Position numbers and translations under genes: made by a program
Part shown: piece by piece, positions 52,027 through 60,855 of the stretch
How positions within the stretch are numbered: the stretch's first letter is position 1
Layout: each line of letters starts with the position of its first letter
Source: a bacterium D16-56
Lineage (GTDB): Bacteria > Bacillota > Clostridia > Lachnospirales > Lachnospiraceae
Direction of reading: 5' to 3'
Assembly (NCBI GenBank): GCA_003611875.1
Contig: RAYY01000005.1
Coordinates: forward strand, 1 to 64,000
Length of the DNA stretch: 64,000 nucleotides
Notes under the pieces: generated by a model
The model's input: the letters and a program-made list of their open reading frames with translations, nothing else
The model's database searches: none
What the model was told of the DNA's origin: nothing

Positions 52027-52479
52027 TCAGATCAGCGCAAGCTTATTGTTGCCTTCCGAATCATCGCCGTTTACCACATAGTAAACCGCATTCTCCTCAG
52101 GCTTAATATAGATAGTAATATTCTCAATCTCTGCGCCCTCATGAGCAGCTTTATAAGCCTCTGCTGCCGCTGTGGTCAAATCCTTTACCGTAACCTGGCC
52201 GGCGCTGCACTGAATCACTGCCGACACCTCCGGCTCTGCCTTCTTCACTGCCACAGGCTTTTCTTCTGTCTTCTTTTCTGCCTTTTTCTCTACCTTAGGA
52301 GCTGCCGCATCTTTTGCAGTCTCGGTCTTGGCCTCTGTCTTTCCTGCTGTGGACTTTTTGCCAGTGTCCTCACTGACTGCGCCGGCAGGCTTTCTTCCTC
52401 TTCTTTTCTTTTCTGTCGATTCCGCAGCCGCAATCTCCTTGGTCTCTGCTACTTCCTCAGCCGCTTTTCTTCTAGGCAT
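52027..52479 (-). CDS. Lys/Ala/Glu-rich small protein, DUF6465-like
   Basis: A 150-residue protein. The first two-thirds are low-complexity and strongly charged (AAEEVAETKEIAAAES, KKRRGRKPAGA with an AT-hook-like RGRKP, KKAEKKTEEKPVAVKKAEPE). The last 60 residues form a compact conserved domain (VIQCSAGQVTVKDLTTAAAE, then YIKPEENAVYYVVNGDDSEG). This matches the DUF6465 pattern of clostridial genomes; the function is unknown. The RGRKP block could contact DNA, which is speculation. GGAGGAGA lies before ATG 52479. A perfect consensus promoter lies 240 bases upstream, and the gene has its own terminator, so it is monocistronic and probably abundantly expressed. Confidence 0.8.
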   Translation of the reverse strand: MPRRKAAEEVAETKEIAAAESTEKKRRGRKPAGAVSEDTGKKSTAGKTEAKTETAKDAAAPKVEKKAEKKTEEKPVAVKKAEPEVSAVIQCSAGQVTVKDLTTAAAEAYKAAHEGAEIENITIYIKPEENAVYYVVNGDDSEGNNKLALI

Positions 52480-52925
52480 GATTCTCCTCCTCATTTAACT
52501 CCAGATTAAAATTCTTTTCATTGATACCCGCAGGTCCAATAATCTGTCCGCATATTCTCATAATTTCAAAATCATAATTTCAAAACCATATCCGATCATT
52601 TGACAAATCCATCGGCCCCCTGAGTACCGCTCTAAAACAGCCGCTTTCACAGCCATCAAAATCTTATAGCCATAAAAAGGCTTATACTCTTGTCTGTCAT
52701 ACCATAGTTGCTGATGGAATTATAAATCCATTTTTTCTGTTTGTCAATGAAATAACGGTTATTTTGCTCCAAAACCACCTGATTTTAAGCGATTTCGTAA
52801 AAAATTACGGTTTTTATGGCATCCGCTCCCACTTTCGGCCAGAAAAAACCTCAAAAACCCCAAAAAAATATCGGTTTTTCTCTCATTTATCACCATATGT
52901 AACAGTTTAAGCAAGTCAGAAACAG
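52480..52925. other. Gene-free stretch containing a strong promoter and long leader
   Basis: About 445 bases. It holds the promoter at 52719-52747 for the DUF6465 gene and a leader of about 235 bases. The leader includes a direct repeat of TTTTGAAATTATGA near 52560-52590. A 32-codon open frame in the leader has no ribosome site. The part from 52750 to 52925 downstream of azlD shows no clear terminator. Confidence 0.55.
52719..52747 (-). promoter_or_regulatory. Perfect consensus sigma-A promoter of the DUF6465 gene
   Basis: TTGACA (52742-52747), exactly 17 bases, TATAAT (52719-52724) on the minus strand. No other promoter in the window except 54112-54140 is this good. Confidence 0.9.
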
Positions 52926-53231
52926 TCACAGCCATAGTTCTGCCAGAAACACTGCCATACATGCACCGATAGAAACCCGGAATAAATTCCCGTCTACCCA
53001 GGCAATCACAGCTGCTGCCGTAAAGCCTGCCAGTCCTGACCAAAAGGAAGCGGTTGCCGACAATATGGCGGGGAATGTCATTACGGAAAGACTTACATAG
53101 GGTACATAATAAAGAAAGGAACGGATAAATGAATTTTTTATCTCCTTTTTCAGCAGGGTCAGCGGCAATGCCCGCACCAGGTAAATGGTAGCTGCCATCA
53201 CAAGCAGCCCCGGCCAAATGTTTGTCTTCAT
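52926..53231 (-). CDS. azlD: AzlD, small subunit of a branched-chain amino acid exporter
   Basis: A 101-residue membrane protein with about three to four hydrophobic helices (IWPGLLVMAATIYLVRALPL, YVPYVSLSVMTFPAILSA, GLAGFTAAAVIAWVDGNL). The arginine-alanine-leucine-proline (VRALPL) near residue 19 is typical of AzlD. It partners AzlC in exporting branched-chain or related amino acids. Its start overlaps the azlC stop by 4 bases (ATGA), so the two are coupled. Confidence 0.93.
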   Translation of the reverse strand: MKTNIWPGLLVMAATIYLVRALPLTLLKKEIKNSFIRSFLYYVPYVSLSVMTFPAILSATASFWSGLAGFTAAAVIAWVDGNLFRVSIGACMAVFLAELWL

Positions 53232-53980
53232 ACTCTGCTCCCCCTTTCCTCCTCATCCCTTACCGGAAACAGCAAAGCCGCTGCCCCTGCCACCACAATG
53301 GTCAGGATCATAATCTGAAATCCTGACGATATCTGCTTGAGCGCCGGAAGCAGCGCAAAAAGTCCGCTTGCCCCCATGGACACCAGAACCACCAGAGCAA
53401 TGATCCGATCCTTCTTTGAGGGCGGCACCACAATGGCAAGAAACATTCCATACAAGGCCACGCTCATGGCGCTCATAGCTCTGGCCGGAAGAATCATCCC
53501 CAGAAGAACTCCCATGACGGTTCCCAGCACCCATCCCGGCGCGGCGGCAGCAATAGCACCATACATATACCAGGGCTCCAGCTTTCCCTCTGCCCCCATG
53601 GACACGGCAAAAATTTCATCTGTAACCCCATAAGCCATGAAAAAACGGTGAAAAAACGGCCTGTCCCTTCTGACCTTTTGGGACAAGGCGCTTGACATCA
53701 AAAGATACCGAAGATTCACCACCAGCTCTGTCACCACTATCTCTCCATAGCCTGCCCCCACGACAAGTGCGCTGATGCCTGCAAACTGCCCTGCACTGGC
53801 CAGCATGGCAGCAGACATAAAGCCTGACTGGAGCCAGCTCATGCCTGCCTTTCTGGCTGCAATTCCCAAAGTAAAGGACACGGCAAAATACCCCATTCCG
53901 ATGGGAATTCCTGCCTGAAATCCCTGAAAAAAATGTTTCCTTATCTGGTTTGCTTTCATTTTCTCTGTTTTTTCTCCCAT
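53228..53980 (-). CDS. azlC: AzlC, large subunit of a branched-chain amino acid exporter
   Basis: A 250-residue membrane protein with about seven helices. AzlC features include GIPIGMGYFAVSFTLGIAAR near residue 24, AMLASAGQFAGISAL, VVNLRYLLMSSALSQKV and FFMAYGVTDEIFAVSMG. It forms the exporter with AzlD. GAGGAG precedes ATG 53980. It is transcribed divergently from the LysR gene at 54189, an arrangement in which the regulator often controls the transporter; that link is inferred. Confidence 0.94.
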   Translation of the reverse strand: MGEKTEKMKANQIRKHFFQGFQAGIPIGMGYFAVSFTLGIAARKAGMSWLQSGFMSAAMLASAGQFAGISALVVGAGYGEIVVTELVVNLRYLLMSSALSQKVRRDRPFFHRFFMAYGVTDEIFAVSMGAEGKLEPWYMYGAIAAAAPGWVLGTVMGVLLGMILPARAMSAMSVALYGMFLAIVVPPSKKDRIIALVVLVSMGASGLFALLPALKQISSGFQIMILTIVVAGAAALLFPVRDEEERGSRV

Positions 53981-54111
53981 AATCTTCGCTCCTCAATCGA
54001 CAAAAGCCTCTCTTATCATACCTGCAAGTCTCTTTCATGTCAACCTTGGACTTGGCATTACGATCCTGATCCTGCCGTATCTTTTAAAAAAATTCTATCC
54101 GCAAAAAGCTT

Positions 54112-54140
54112 TTGACACCCTTTCCGCTCTATACTATAAT
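54112..54140 (+). promoter_or_regulatory. Perfect consensus sigma-A promoter of the LysR gene
   Basis: TTGACA (54112-54117), 17 bases, TATAAT (54135-54140) on the plus strand, about 50 bases before ATG 54189. Confidence 0.88.
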
Positions 54141-54188
54141 CAATATGAAAGCACACCAAAACACCATCGAGAAAGGCCGCCTTCCCCC

Positions 54189-55127
54189 ATGACCAGCAAA
54201 GAACTCCTCTACGTAAAAACAGTAGCCGATGAAAAAAGCATCTCCCGCGCCGCCAAAAAGCTTTTTATCGCCCAGCCTTCCCTGAGCCAGTCCATCCAGC
54301 GAATCGAAGAAGCTCTGGGCACTCCTTTATTTAACCGCAACACCAAGGGCCTGACCCTCACATTTGCCGGCGAACGCTACTGCAAGATGGCATCGCAAGT
54401 CTTAAAAATGTACGAAGATTTTGAATCGGAGATCAGTGATATCAACAACCTTAGAACCGGAAGAGTCCACATGGGCATTACCAACCATTTAGGAACCCTG
54501 ACCTTAGCCCGCATCCTTCCGGAATACCGACGGCTCTGCCCCTATGTTGAACTGTACATCCATGAGGAAAATACCGCTACCTTAGAGCAGATGCTTCTTA
54601 GGGGTGAGTTGGATTTTGTCATTATGCATGCTCCCAAGGACCTTTCCTCCTCCCAGATTCACTATGACATCATGACTCGGGACCCTTTTGTGATTGCCAT
54701 TCACCCGCACCACAGCCTGATCCGGAAAGCCGTGGAAAAGCCCGGCTGCCCTTACCCGGTTCTGGACATTAAGCTGCTTGCAGAAGAACCCTTCCTTATG
54801 CTCCACAAGGAACAGCGGATCCGACAGATTACGGACGCGGTTCTCTTAAAGGCAGGGATCTCCCGCCCCTCCATTGCCCTTACCCTGCGCAATTATGAGA
54901 CGGCCCTTCTTCTTGCCGCCAGGGGTCTGGGCGCCACTTTGATCCCCCTTCAGTACTTTCAGATCGCTTCCTATGAGTATTGTCCGGCACTTTTATGGAT
55001 CGAAGAAAAATACGACGCCTGGTGGGATATGTGCATTGCCACCCTGCACAACGGGTTTTTGTCAAAAGCCGACCAGCTCTTTATCCGCCTGGCAAAGGAA
55101 CATTTTCAGCAAACAGGAAGCTGCTGA
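54189..55127 (+). CDS. LysR-type transcriptional regulator
   Basis: A 312-residue LysR-family protein. The helix-turn-helix is at 5-60 (LYVKTVADEKSISRAAKK, FIAQPSLSQSIQRIEEAL), and the effector domain runs from 90 (TGRVHMGITNHLGTLTLARI). It lies between the divergent azlCD pair and the co-directional dehydrogenase gene 53 bases downstream, so it may control either. The effector is unknown. It has a perfect promoter of its own. Confidence 0.93.
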   Translation: MTSKELLYVKTVADEKSISRAAKKLFIAQPSLSQSIQRIEEALGTPLFNRNTKGLTLTFAGERYCKMASQVLKMYEDFESEISDINNLRTGRVHMGITNHLGTLTLARILPEYRRLCPYVELYIHEENTATLEQMLLRGELDFVIMHAPKDLSSSQIHYDIMTRDPFVIAIHPHHSLIRKAVEKPGCPYPVLDIKLLAEEPFLMLHKEQRIRQITDAVLLKAGISRPSIALTLRNYETALLLAARGLGATLIPLQYFQIASYEYCPALLWIEEKYDAWWDMCIATLHNGFLSKADQLFIRLAKEHFQQTGSC

Positions 55128-55179
55128 CCTTATCATAAAATCATTCACAGTATTTACAAAAAATCAGGAGATGTATGCC

Positions 55180-56205
55180 ATGAGTATGATGAACGCCGTA
55201 CAGGTTATCCGGCCCAAAGCCATAAGACAAATCCAGACAGAAAAGCCTGCTTTAGATTCCCACAATAATATTCTGGTAAAAATGACCGCAGCCGGAATCT
55301 GTGGTTCTGACGGAACCATTTATCACGGAACCAACGCCATTGTTACCTATCCCCGGATTATCGGACACGAAATGGTAGGAATCGTGGAAAAAGCCGCAGA
55401 AAACGCAGAGCGCTTAAAGCCCGGAGACCGGGTTATCATCAATCAGGTCGTAAGCTGCGGCCGCTGCTATGCCTGCCGAAAGGGCCGGGGCAATGTATGT
55501 GACCATCTAAAAGTAAGAGGGGTACATATTGACGGAGGCTTTCGGGAATACATTGCGGTTCCCGAATCAGACTGTTATCTGCTTCCGGACTGCATTACGG
55601 ATCAAGATGCCGTCATGATCGAGCCTGCCACCATTGCCATACAAGCCTGCACCAGAGCCCAGCTTGCCTCTGACGACATGGTGCTGATCCTTGGCTACGG
55701 CGCTTTGGGAAGCTCGGTGCTGCGAATCGCAAGGCTGCTCTGCCGCCACATTATCGTTGCCTGCAGAACCGATGAAAAGCTGGAAAATGCCAGAAAAAAC
55801 GGAGCTCAATATACGATCAATGTAAAAAAAGAAGATTTGACAGAAAAAGTTTTGGCCTACACAGAGGGCCACGGCTCCACGGTCTCTATTGATGCCGCCA
55901 ACTCAGAGGATTCCCTGCCTGCTCTCCTAAAGGCAACCGGAAATGCAGGGCGGGTCATGGTCATGGGCCTTACCTCCAACCATTTTCAGATTTCCCCGTC
56001 CTTGATCACAGCTAAGGAGCTGGATGTACGCGGCTCTCGCCTGCAGAACCACATGTTCGAAAAAGCGATTCAGATGGTACAAGAGGGAACCCTGGATCTG
56101 AAGGGCAGCGTCTCCCACACCTTTCCCCTATCCAAGGTGCAGGAGGCCTTTGACTTGATCGACAGCCGGGACCCGTCTGTGCGAAAGGTTGTACTTACGT
56201 TTTAA
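55180..56205 (+). CDS. Zinc-dependent alcohol dehydrogenase (MDR family)
   Basis: A 341-residue medium-chain dehydrogenase. The catalytic zinc region is GICGSDGTIYHG and RIIGHEMVGIVEK near residues 36-70. Structural-zinc cysteines are CGRCYACRKGRGNVC. The NAD(P) fold is LILGYGALGSSVLRIARLL near 170. It resembles sorbitol/threonine-type dehydrogenases; the substrate is a secondary alcohol or polyol, not determined. AGGAG nine bases before ATG 55180 gives the start, and a longer in-frame extension into the regulator gene is rejected. It is likely co-transcribed with the LysR gene. Confidence 0.9.
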   Translation: MSMMNAVQVIRPKAIRQIQTEKPALDSHNNILVKMTAAGICGSDGTIYHGTNAIVTYPRIIGHEMVGIVEKAAENAERLKPGDRVIINQVVSCGRCYACRKGRGNVCDHLKVRGVHIDGGFREYIAVPESDCYLLPDCITDQDAVMIEPATIAIQACTRAQLASDDMVLILGYGALGSSVLRIARLLCRHIIVACRTDEKLENARKNGAQYTINVKKEDLTEKVLAYTEGHGSTVSIDAANSEDSLPALLKATGNAGRVMVMGLTSNHFQISPSLITAKELDVRGSRLQNHMFEKAIQMVQEGTLDLKGSVSHTFPLSKVQEAFDLIDSRDPSVRKVVLTF

Positions 56206-56215
56206 TATCCATGGA

Positions 56216-57160
56216 TTAATCCAGATTCCCGTCTTTGACAATAATCGGCGGGATCTGGGACATCATATTGTCAATATCTTCAAACATGGCGCTTTTTGTA
56301 GTACCCAGATAGGTTGCCTTGCTGATATGCTTTAACACCTCCTGGTACTGTCCCTTAATCTCATCCAAAAACCCGGACAAGGTCTGGAGTGCGCCTCTGG
56401 AAGTTCCGATCACCCCTGAAATCTCTGATTGAACCGAAGCCGCGCCCTCTGCTGCCTGGGTAATCCGGTCAAACACCTGGTGGGTTTCGTTGACCTTTTC
56501 CATGCTGTATCCCAATGCCTGTCTTGAGGTGTTGATACTGGCATTGAGCTTCTCAGTCCCCTGCTCCACATCGCTGATGCTGGCATCCACCATAGTGGTC
56601 AGATCCTTGATCTCATCCGCCAGCTTTTTCACCTCGGACGCCACCACGGAAAAGCCTTTCCCCTGAGCACCTGCCCTGGACGCCTCAATGGAAGCATTCA
56701 GCGCCAGAATGTTGGTCTGGTTTGCAATGGAAACGATCTTACCCATACAGCTTTTGATCTCCTCCACTGCTCCCTGAAGATCCTGAAAAGTCGTGTTCAT
56801 CTCCGCAAAATGATTCTCCACCTCCATGGCGCTGCTCTTTAACTGGGCCACCTCTCCCTGGGCCTGCACCACAGATTCATCGATCCTTTCTTTTACCTCT
56901 GCAAATTCACCGGATACCTGATCAATGTCAGAAAAGGACTGACCAAACTCCTGAAGCTTTTCCTGAAAGCTGTCAGTCTCCTCCATGGCTTCCTGGAAGG
57001 AGCTTTTTATCTTCCCCAGCTCATGAAGAGAATCAACCTCCTTCTCTATCAGGTCGTTCCGGTATTCATTTAAGGTATCGATCACAAACAATATGGGGTA
57101 CAGCCCCTTTTTATCTTCCCGGACCCCTGCCCCTTTTTGAGATTTCTTTAAAAATGCCAT
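56216..57160 (-). CDS. Soluble methyl-accepting chemotaxis-type transducer
   Basis: A 314-residue protein consisting almost entirely of an MCP signalling coil. The hairpin tip is [20 protein letters not shown] near residue 150 with KGFSVVASEVKKLADEIK. There is no transmembrane helix and no recognisable sensory domain at the N-terminus (about 30 residues before the coil). It should sit in cytoplasmic arrays and signal to CheA through CheW. Only 11 bases separate it from the FIST gene upstream, so the FIST protein is probably its input partner. Divergent chemoreceptor-like proteins can also act outside motility. Confidence 0.9.
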   Translation of the reverse strand: MAFLKKSQKGAGVREDKKGLYPILFVIDTLNEYRNDLIEKEVDSLHELGKIKSSFQEAMEETDSFQEKLQEFGQSFSDIDQVSGEFAEVKERIDESVVQAQGEVAQLKSSAMEVENHFAEMNTTFQDLQGAVEEIKSCMGKIVSIANQTNILALNASIEASRAGAQGKGFSVVASEVKKLADEIKDLTTMVDASISDVEQGTEKLNASINTSRQALGYSMEKVNETHQVFDRITQAAEGAASVQSEISGVIGTSRGALQTLSGFLDEIKGQYQEVLKHISKATYLGTTKSAMFEDIDNMMSQIPPIIVKDGNLD

Positions 57161-57171
57161 CTTTTCCTCCC

Positions 57172-58227
57172 TTATTCAAATACCACACAGGTCATGGACT
57201 GATTGACAAACCGGTTATTATAATGCTCTCCATATCCCACCAGTCCTCCATGGCTGCCCAGAGCGCTCATCTCCCGCAGGTACTCCTGCATATAATTGTT
57301 CTCACTGAAAAGCTTATAACGGAAAAGACAATTTACAGAAAACACGGCTGATATTCTAGGAAATTCCCTGCAGATCATATTGATGGTATCCTTCACGATC
57401 GCCCGGTAATCTCCCAGCTCTAAAAGAACCAGCACGTCGGAATCGTTGACCTGACGGAAACATGCCAGGGAATCATCCACTACCTCTTTGATGGAAACAA
57501 TGCACACATCATTGCCATTCATCTTTCCAAAGGGGTTTTTAAAGGTCTGGGTGGAAATCTGTTCCTCCGACACATTGAGAATCTTCTGATAGACACTCTT
57601 TGCAGGCATTCCGTTTAAGGCTCCCAGAATATATCTGGCCCGGTCTGTCCGGGAAGCAATAAAGCGGTAATCGCCCATGGTATGATAAATATTTTCCTTG
57701 TATGCCTTGACCCTTCCTCCTTCATTCCGAATCATGGCATAGGCCACAGCATCCGTGTAAACTCTGCCGTTAGCAGAAATTCTTCCGCCGTCGCCGGTTC
57801 CTCCCACCAGGGAAATACCCTTGTGCTTTAAAACACTGTATATGGTAGTCAGAACACAGGCATCGTTGCCTGTGCAAAAATCAATGCAGATCGTATTATC
57901 CATGGTACCGCTGACCTGGTTTACGTCCTTCTGCAGACGTTCAATATATCGAACTGGCATTACGGATACCTGCTCCAGCACATTTGCCACTGCACAGACT
58001 CCATCAGAAAAGGCAATAACCCCTACGCCGTTCTCCACCACCTGGGTATCATAGCTCATCCCAATACATCCAATACTGGGCACTCCGGGGAAAAGCGCCT
58101 CCAATTCCTTCACGTGCTGCTCAAACTGCCTGTCGTTGGACATCAGAAGAAGCATCTGAGGCACTCCTGCCCCTCTGACGGCTTCTCTCAAGTCGCCCTG
58201 TCTGCTCATACCGAAAAATTGTTTCAT
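57172..58227 (-). CDS. FIST-domain sensory protein
   Basis: A 351-residue protein with FIST_N (about 25-190: LFPGVPSIGCIGMSYDTQVV, ISLVGGTGDGGRIS) and FIST_C (about 205-340: SVYQKILNVSEEQIST, ending GGLVGYGEHYNNRFVNQSMT). FIST domains are predicted small-ligand, often amino-acid, sensors found next to signalling proteins. It has no signal peptide or membrane helix, so both it and the MCP partner are cytoplasmic. It is the first gene of the pair, behind a good promoter (58321-58350) and a leader hairpin (58265-58306). Confidence 0.9.
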   Translation of the reverse strand: MKQFFGMSRQGDLREAVRGAGVPQMLLLMSNDRQFEQHVKELEALFPGVPSIGCIGMSYDTQVVENGVGVIAFSDGVCAVANVLEQVSVMPVRYIERLQKDVNQVSGTMDNTICIDFCTGNDACVLTTIYSVLKHKGISLVGGTGDGGRISANGRVYTDAVAYAMIRNEGGRVKAYKENIYHTMGDYRFIASRTDRARYILGALNGMPAKSVYQKILNVSEEQISTQTFKNPFGKMNGNDVCIVSIKEVVDDSLACFRQVNDSDVLVLLELGDYRAIVKDTINMICREFPRISAVFSVNCLFRYKLFSENNYMQEYLREMSALGSHGGLVGYGEHYNNRFVNQSMTCVVFE

Positions 58228-58264
58228 GGCACCCTCTCTTAACTATGTATTCTTCTCACAAAAT

Positions 58265-58306
58265 AACAGCCAGAGGGTATTTTCTATAAATTGCCCTGCG
58301 GCTGTT
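58265..58306 (-). promoter_or_regulatory. Leader hairpin before the FIST-MCP operon
   Basis: AACAGCC (58265-58271, plus strand) pairs with GGCTGTT (58300-58306), with additional CCCTC/GCAGGG pairing inside. On the minus strand ATTTTG follows. It lies between the promoter and the start codon and could be an attenuator or just a stable leader. Confidence 0.5.
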
Positions 58307-58320
58307 AGAATTATGTTTCT

Positions 58321-58350
58321 ATTATACGTTATCCCATAACTTGGCGTCAA
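58321..58350 (-). promoter_or_regulatory. Sigma-A promoter of the FIST-MCP operon
   Basis: TTGACG (58345-58350), an 18-base spacer and TATAAT (58321-58326) on the minus strand. Confidence 0.8.
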
Positions 58351-58532
58351 CCAGAATTTCACAAAACCGGAAAATTTTCTATCTATTAGAATTTTTAATA
58401 AATACAAGGATTGTCTTCTCCATATCTTATATGTTACACTTAACACGCAGGATTTTTGCCGGATAGTAAGGATATGAATTATAAAGATATAGAATTTCAC
58501 AGACCATCAACAATACATTGGGAGGACTCAAA

Positions 58533-59996
58533 ATGGGCGGATTTTTCGGCGTTACCTCAAAGAAAGACTGCGTCATGGACTTGTTTTTCGGAACAGACTA
58601 CCATTCCCACTTAGGCACCCGCCGGGGCGGTATGGCGGTCTACGGCAAAGACGGTTTTCAAAGAAGCATTCACAACATCGAAAATTCTCCGTTCCGCACA
58701 AAGTTCGAGCGGGACGTAGAGGAGCTTTGCGGCAATTCCGGCATCGGCTCCATCTCTGACAATGAGCCGCAGCCGCTGCTCATTCAGTCACATCTCGGCA
58801 GCTATGCCATTGTCACCGTAGGTAAGATCAATAATGAAGATGCTCTGATTTACCAGGCATTTGAAAACGGCCACATTCATTTTATGGAAATGTCAGGAGG
58901 CCGAATCAACGCCACGGAGCTGACTGCCTCGATTATTAACCAAAAGCAGAGTCTGGTAGAAGGACTTCTTTACGCACAGGAGATAATCGAAGGCTCCATG
59001 ACTATCCTCCTTCTGACCCCGGAAGGCATCTATGCCTCCAGAGACCGCTATGGACGCACCCCGGTAGTCATTGGAAAAAAAGAGGACGCCTATTGTGTGT
59101 CCTTTGAAAGCTTTGCTTACATTAATCTCGGATACCAGGACTGCACAGAACTGGGTCCCGGAGAGATTGCCCTGATCAGCCCGTCCGGAATCCAGTCCCT
59201 CAGTCAGCCCAGAAAAGAAAGAAAGGTCTGCTCCTTTTTGTGGGTCTATTACGGCTACCCTACTTCCAGCTATGAGGGAGTGAATGTAGAGGAAATGCGC
59301 TACCGCTGCGGGGAGATCCTTGCCCAGCGGGATTTAGGATGCAAGGGGGAGAGCTGCAGCGGCTGTCCCGGACACAAGGATGCCTCTGATACCATTCACC
59401 CTGACATTGTGGCAGGAATTCCGGACTCCGGCATTGCCCATGCCATCGGCTATGCGAATCAGTCCGGCATTCCCTTTGCCCGCCCCTTCATCAAGTATAC
59501 CCCTACCTGGCCCCGCTCTTTTATGCCTCAGAACCAAAGCCAGAGAAACCTGATTGCCAAGATGAAGCTGATTCCCGTAGATGCCCTGATTCGCGGCAAA
59601 AGCCTTCTTTTAATTGACGATTCCATTGTACGAGGCACCCAGTTAGGTGAAACTACCGAATTTTTGTATAAAAGCGGAGCAAAAGAGGTACATATCCGCC
59701 CTGCATGTCCTCCCCTGCTCTTTGGCTGCAAATACTTAAATTTCTCCCGCTCCACCTCGGATCTGGATCTGATTACCCGCCGCATTATCCGGAAGCGGGA
59801 GGGCGATCAGATATCCCCGGAGCTGCTGGCTGACTATGCAGACCCGGACAGCCAGAATTATGCACAGATGGTACAGGAGATCTGCAGATGCCTGAATTTT
59901 ACCTCCTTAAAGTATCATCGCCTGGACGATCTGGTAGAATCCATCGGCCTTCCGGCAGACTCTCTTTGTACCTACTGCTGGAGCGGAAAGGAATAG
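58533..59996 (+). CDS. Amidophosphoribosyltransferase-like protein without the N-terminal glutaminase cysteine
   Basis: A 487-residue PurF paralogue. PurF begins with a catalytic cysteine (MCGI after processing); here the start is MGGFFGVTSKKDC, with Gly where Cys should be. The start is certain: GGGAGG six bases before ATG 58533. The remaining N-terminal fold (GTDYHSHLGTRRGGMAVYG) and the phosphoribosyltransferase domain (LLLIDDSIVRGTQLGE near 365) are kept. A Cys-rich insert with CKGESCSGC lies near residues 270-280, and C-terminal CTYCW is present. It probably cannot hydrolyse glutamine and may use ammonia or have another role. It is a single gene with a shared convergent terminator. Confidence 0.85.
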   Translation: MGGFFGVTSKKDCVMDLFFGTDYHSHLGTRRGGMAVYGKDGFQRSIHNIENSPFRTKFERDVEELCGNSGIGSISDNEPQPLLIQSHLGSYAIVTVGKINNEDALIYQAFENGHIHFMEMSGGRINATELTASIINQKQSLVEGLLYAQEIIEGSMTILLLTPEGIYASRDRYGRTPVVIGKKEDAYCVSFESFAYINLGYQDCTELGPGEIALISPSGIQSLSQPRKERKVCSFLWVYYGYPTSSYEGVNVEEMRYRCGEILAQRDLGCKGESCSGCPGHKDASDTIHPDIVAGIPDSGIAHAIGYANQSGIPFARPFIKYTPTWPRSFMPQNQSQRNLIAKMKLIPVDALIRGKSLLLIDDSIVRGTQLGETTEFLYKSGAKEVHIRPACPPLLFGCKYLNFSRSTSDLDLITRRIIRKREGDQISPELLADYADPDSQNYAQMVQEICRCLNFTSLKYHRLDDLVESIGLPADSLCTYCWSGKE

Positions 59997-60039
59997 ATCC
60001 AGAATCACCTGACAAGGCCAGGCTTCTTTCAGGAAAACA

Positions 60040-60105
60040 AAATATCCGGCATAAGACAGACATACCTGTAAGTATCATGGATCCTCTGTCTTATGCCGGA
60101 TATTT
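60040..60105. terminator. Bidirectional terminator with a perfect 21-base-pair stem
   Basis: AAATATCCGGCATAAGACAG plus one base (60040-60060) is the exact reverse complement of 60085-60105, around a 24-base loop. It lies between the convergent PurF-like and cobI genes and is flanked by A-rich and T-rich tracts on each side. Confidence 0.8.
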
Positions 60106-60156
60106 GATTCTCCATTGTTTTCATCCGGTCAGTGCATAAGCCTTGTCCGAACACTT

Positions 60157-60855
60157 TTAGCCTTCTTTTTCCTGCTTTTGTCTCACCAGAATCGTAGTAT
60201 AGTAGCTTGTCTTTTCCGGCGCCCTATCCATATCATAGTAAATCTGCTCGTCAGGAAAACCGCAGTTTTCTACCATAATCCCTTCTGTCTCTTTTTCCTT
60301 TAGGATCTGTTTCACAAAAGAAAGCTTAGAGCCTGCCTTCATGAGCACCTTGCTTCCCGGGTATTCCAGTGCCTTCTCAATCTCATAATTAGATGGAATA
60401 ATATGAAGCTGCTCTGACCGGTCAGCCAAGCTCTCTCCCACCCTTGCCGCGGCTGCACAAAAGGAAGGAATTCCATTAATGATTTCTGCCGGATATCCCT
60501 GTTCTCGAATCAGGCGGTGAAGATAAATATAGGTAGAGTAAATCGTAGGGTCTCCGATGGTAAGGTATGCCACATCCCTGCCATCCTTAAGCCTTTGGAT
60601 GATCAGCTCTGCGTCCTGCTTGTATTTTTCCTTTAAAATCTGCTGGTCCTTAGTCATGGGAATGGATAGGGTAAGACACTCCTTTTCCTCCATCCCGTTT
60701 ATCATTTTTTCTGCAATCCGATAACTGACTGCAAGCTTCCTGCTGTCAGCAGGAACGGCAATAACCGGACATTTTTCAATCGTCTCCACTGCCAAAAGGG
60801 TCATCAGCTTCGGATCTCCGGGGCCGACTCCCACGCCATATAGTATTCCGCTCAT
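60157..60855 (-). CDS. cobI: Precorrin-2 C20-methyltransferase (CobI/CbiL)
   Basis: A 232-residue tetrapyrrole methylase. The opening YGVGVGPGDPKLMTLLAVET is the SUMT-family SAM site, then YLTIGDPTIYSTYIYLHRLI, GIPSFCAAAARVGESLAD and KVLMKAGSKL. It methylates precorrin-2 or cobalt-factor II at C20 in corrin synthesis. No other cobalamin genes are in the window, so it is separated from the pathway cluster or is a lone survivor. The ribosome site before ATG 60855 is weak. No cobalamin riboswitch is recognisable upstream. Confidence 0.9.
   Translation of the reverse strand: MSGILYGVGVGPGDPKLMTLLAVETIEKCPVIAVPADSRKLAVSYRIAEKMINGMEEKECLTLSIPMTKDQQILKEKYKQDAELIIQRLKDGRDVAYLTIGDPTIYSTYIYLHRLIREQGYPAEIINGIPSFCAAAARVGESLADRSEQLHIIPSNYEIEKALEYPGSKVLMKAGSKLSFVKQILKEKETEGIMVENCGFPDEQIYYDMDRAPEKTSYYTTILVRQKQEKEG

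Noticed and set aside
52560-52680. A 32-codon open frame in the DUF6465 leader
   Set aside because: No ribosome site precedes it and nothing supports a regulatory peptide. Recorded only as leader content.
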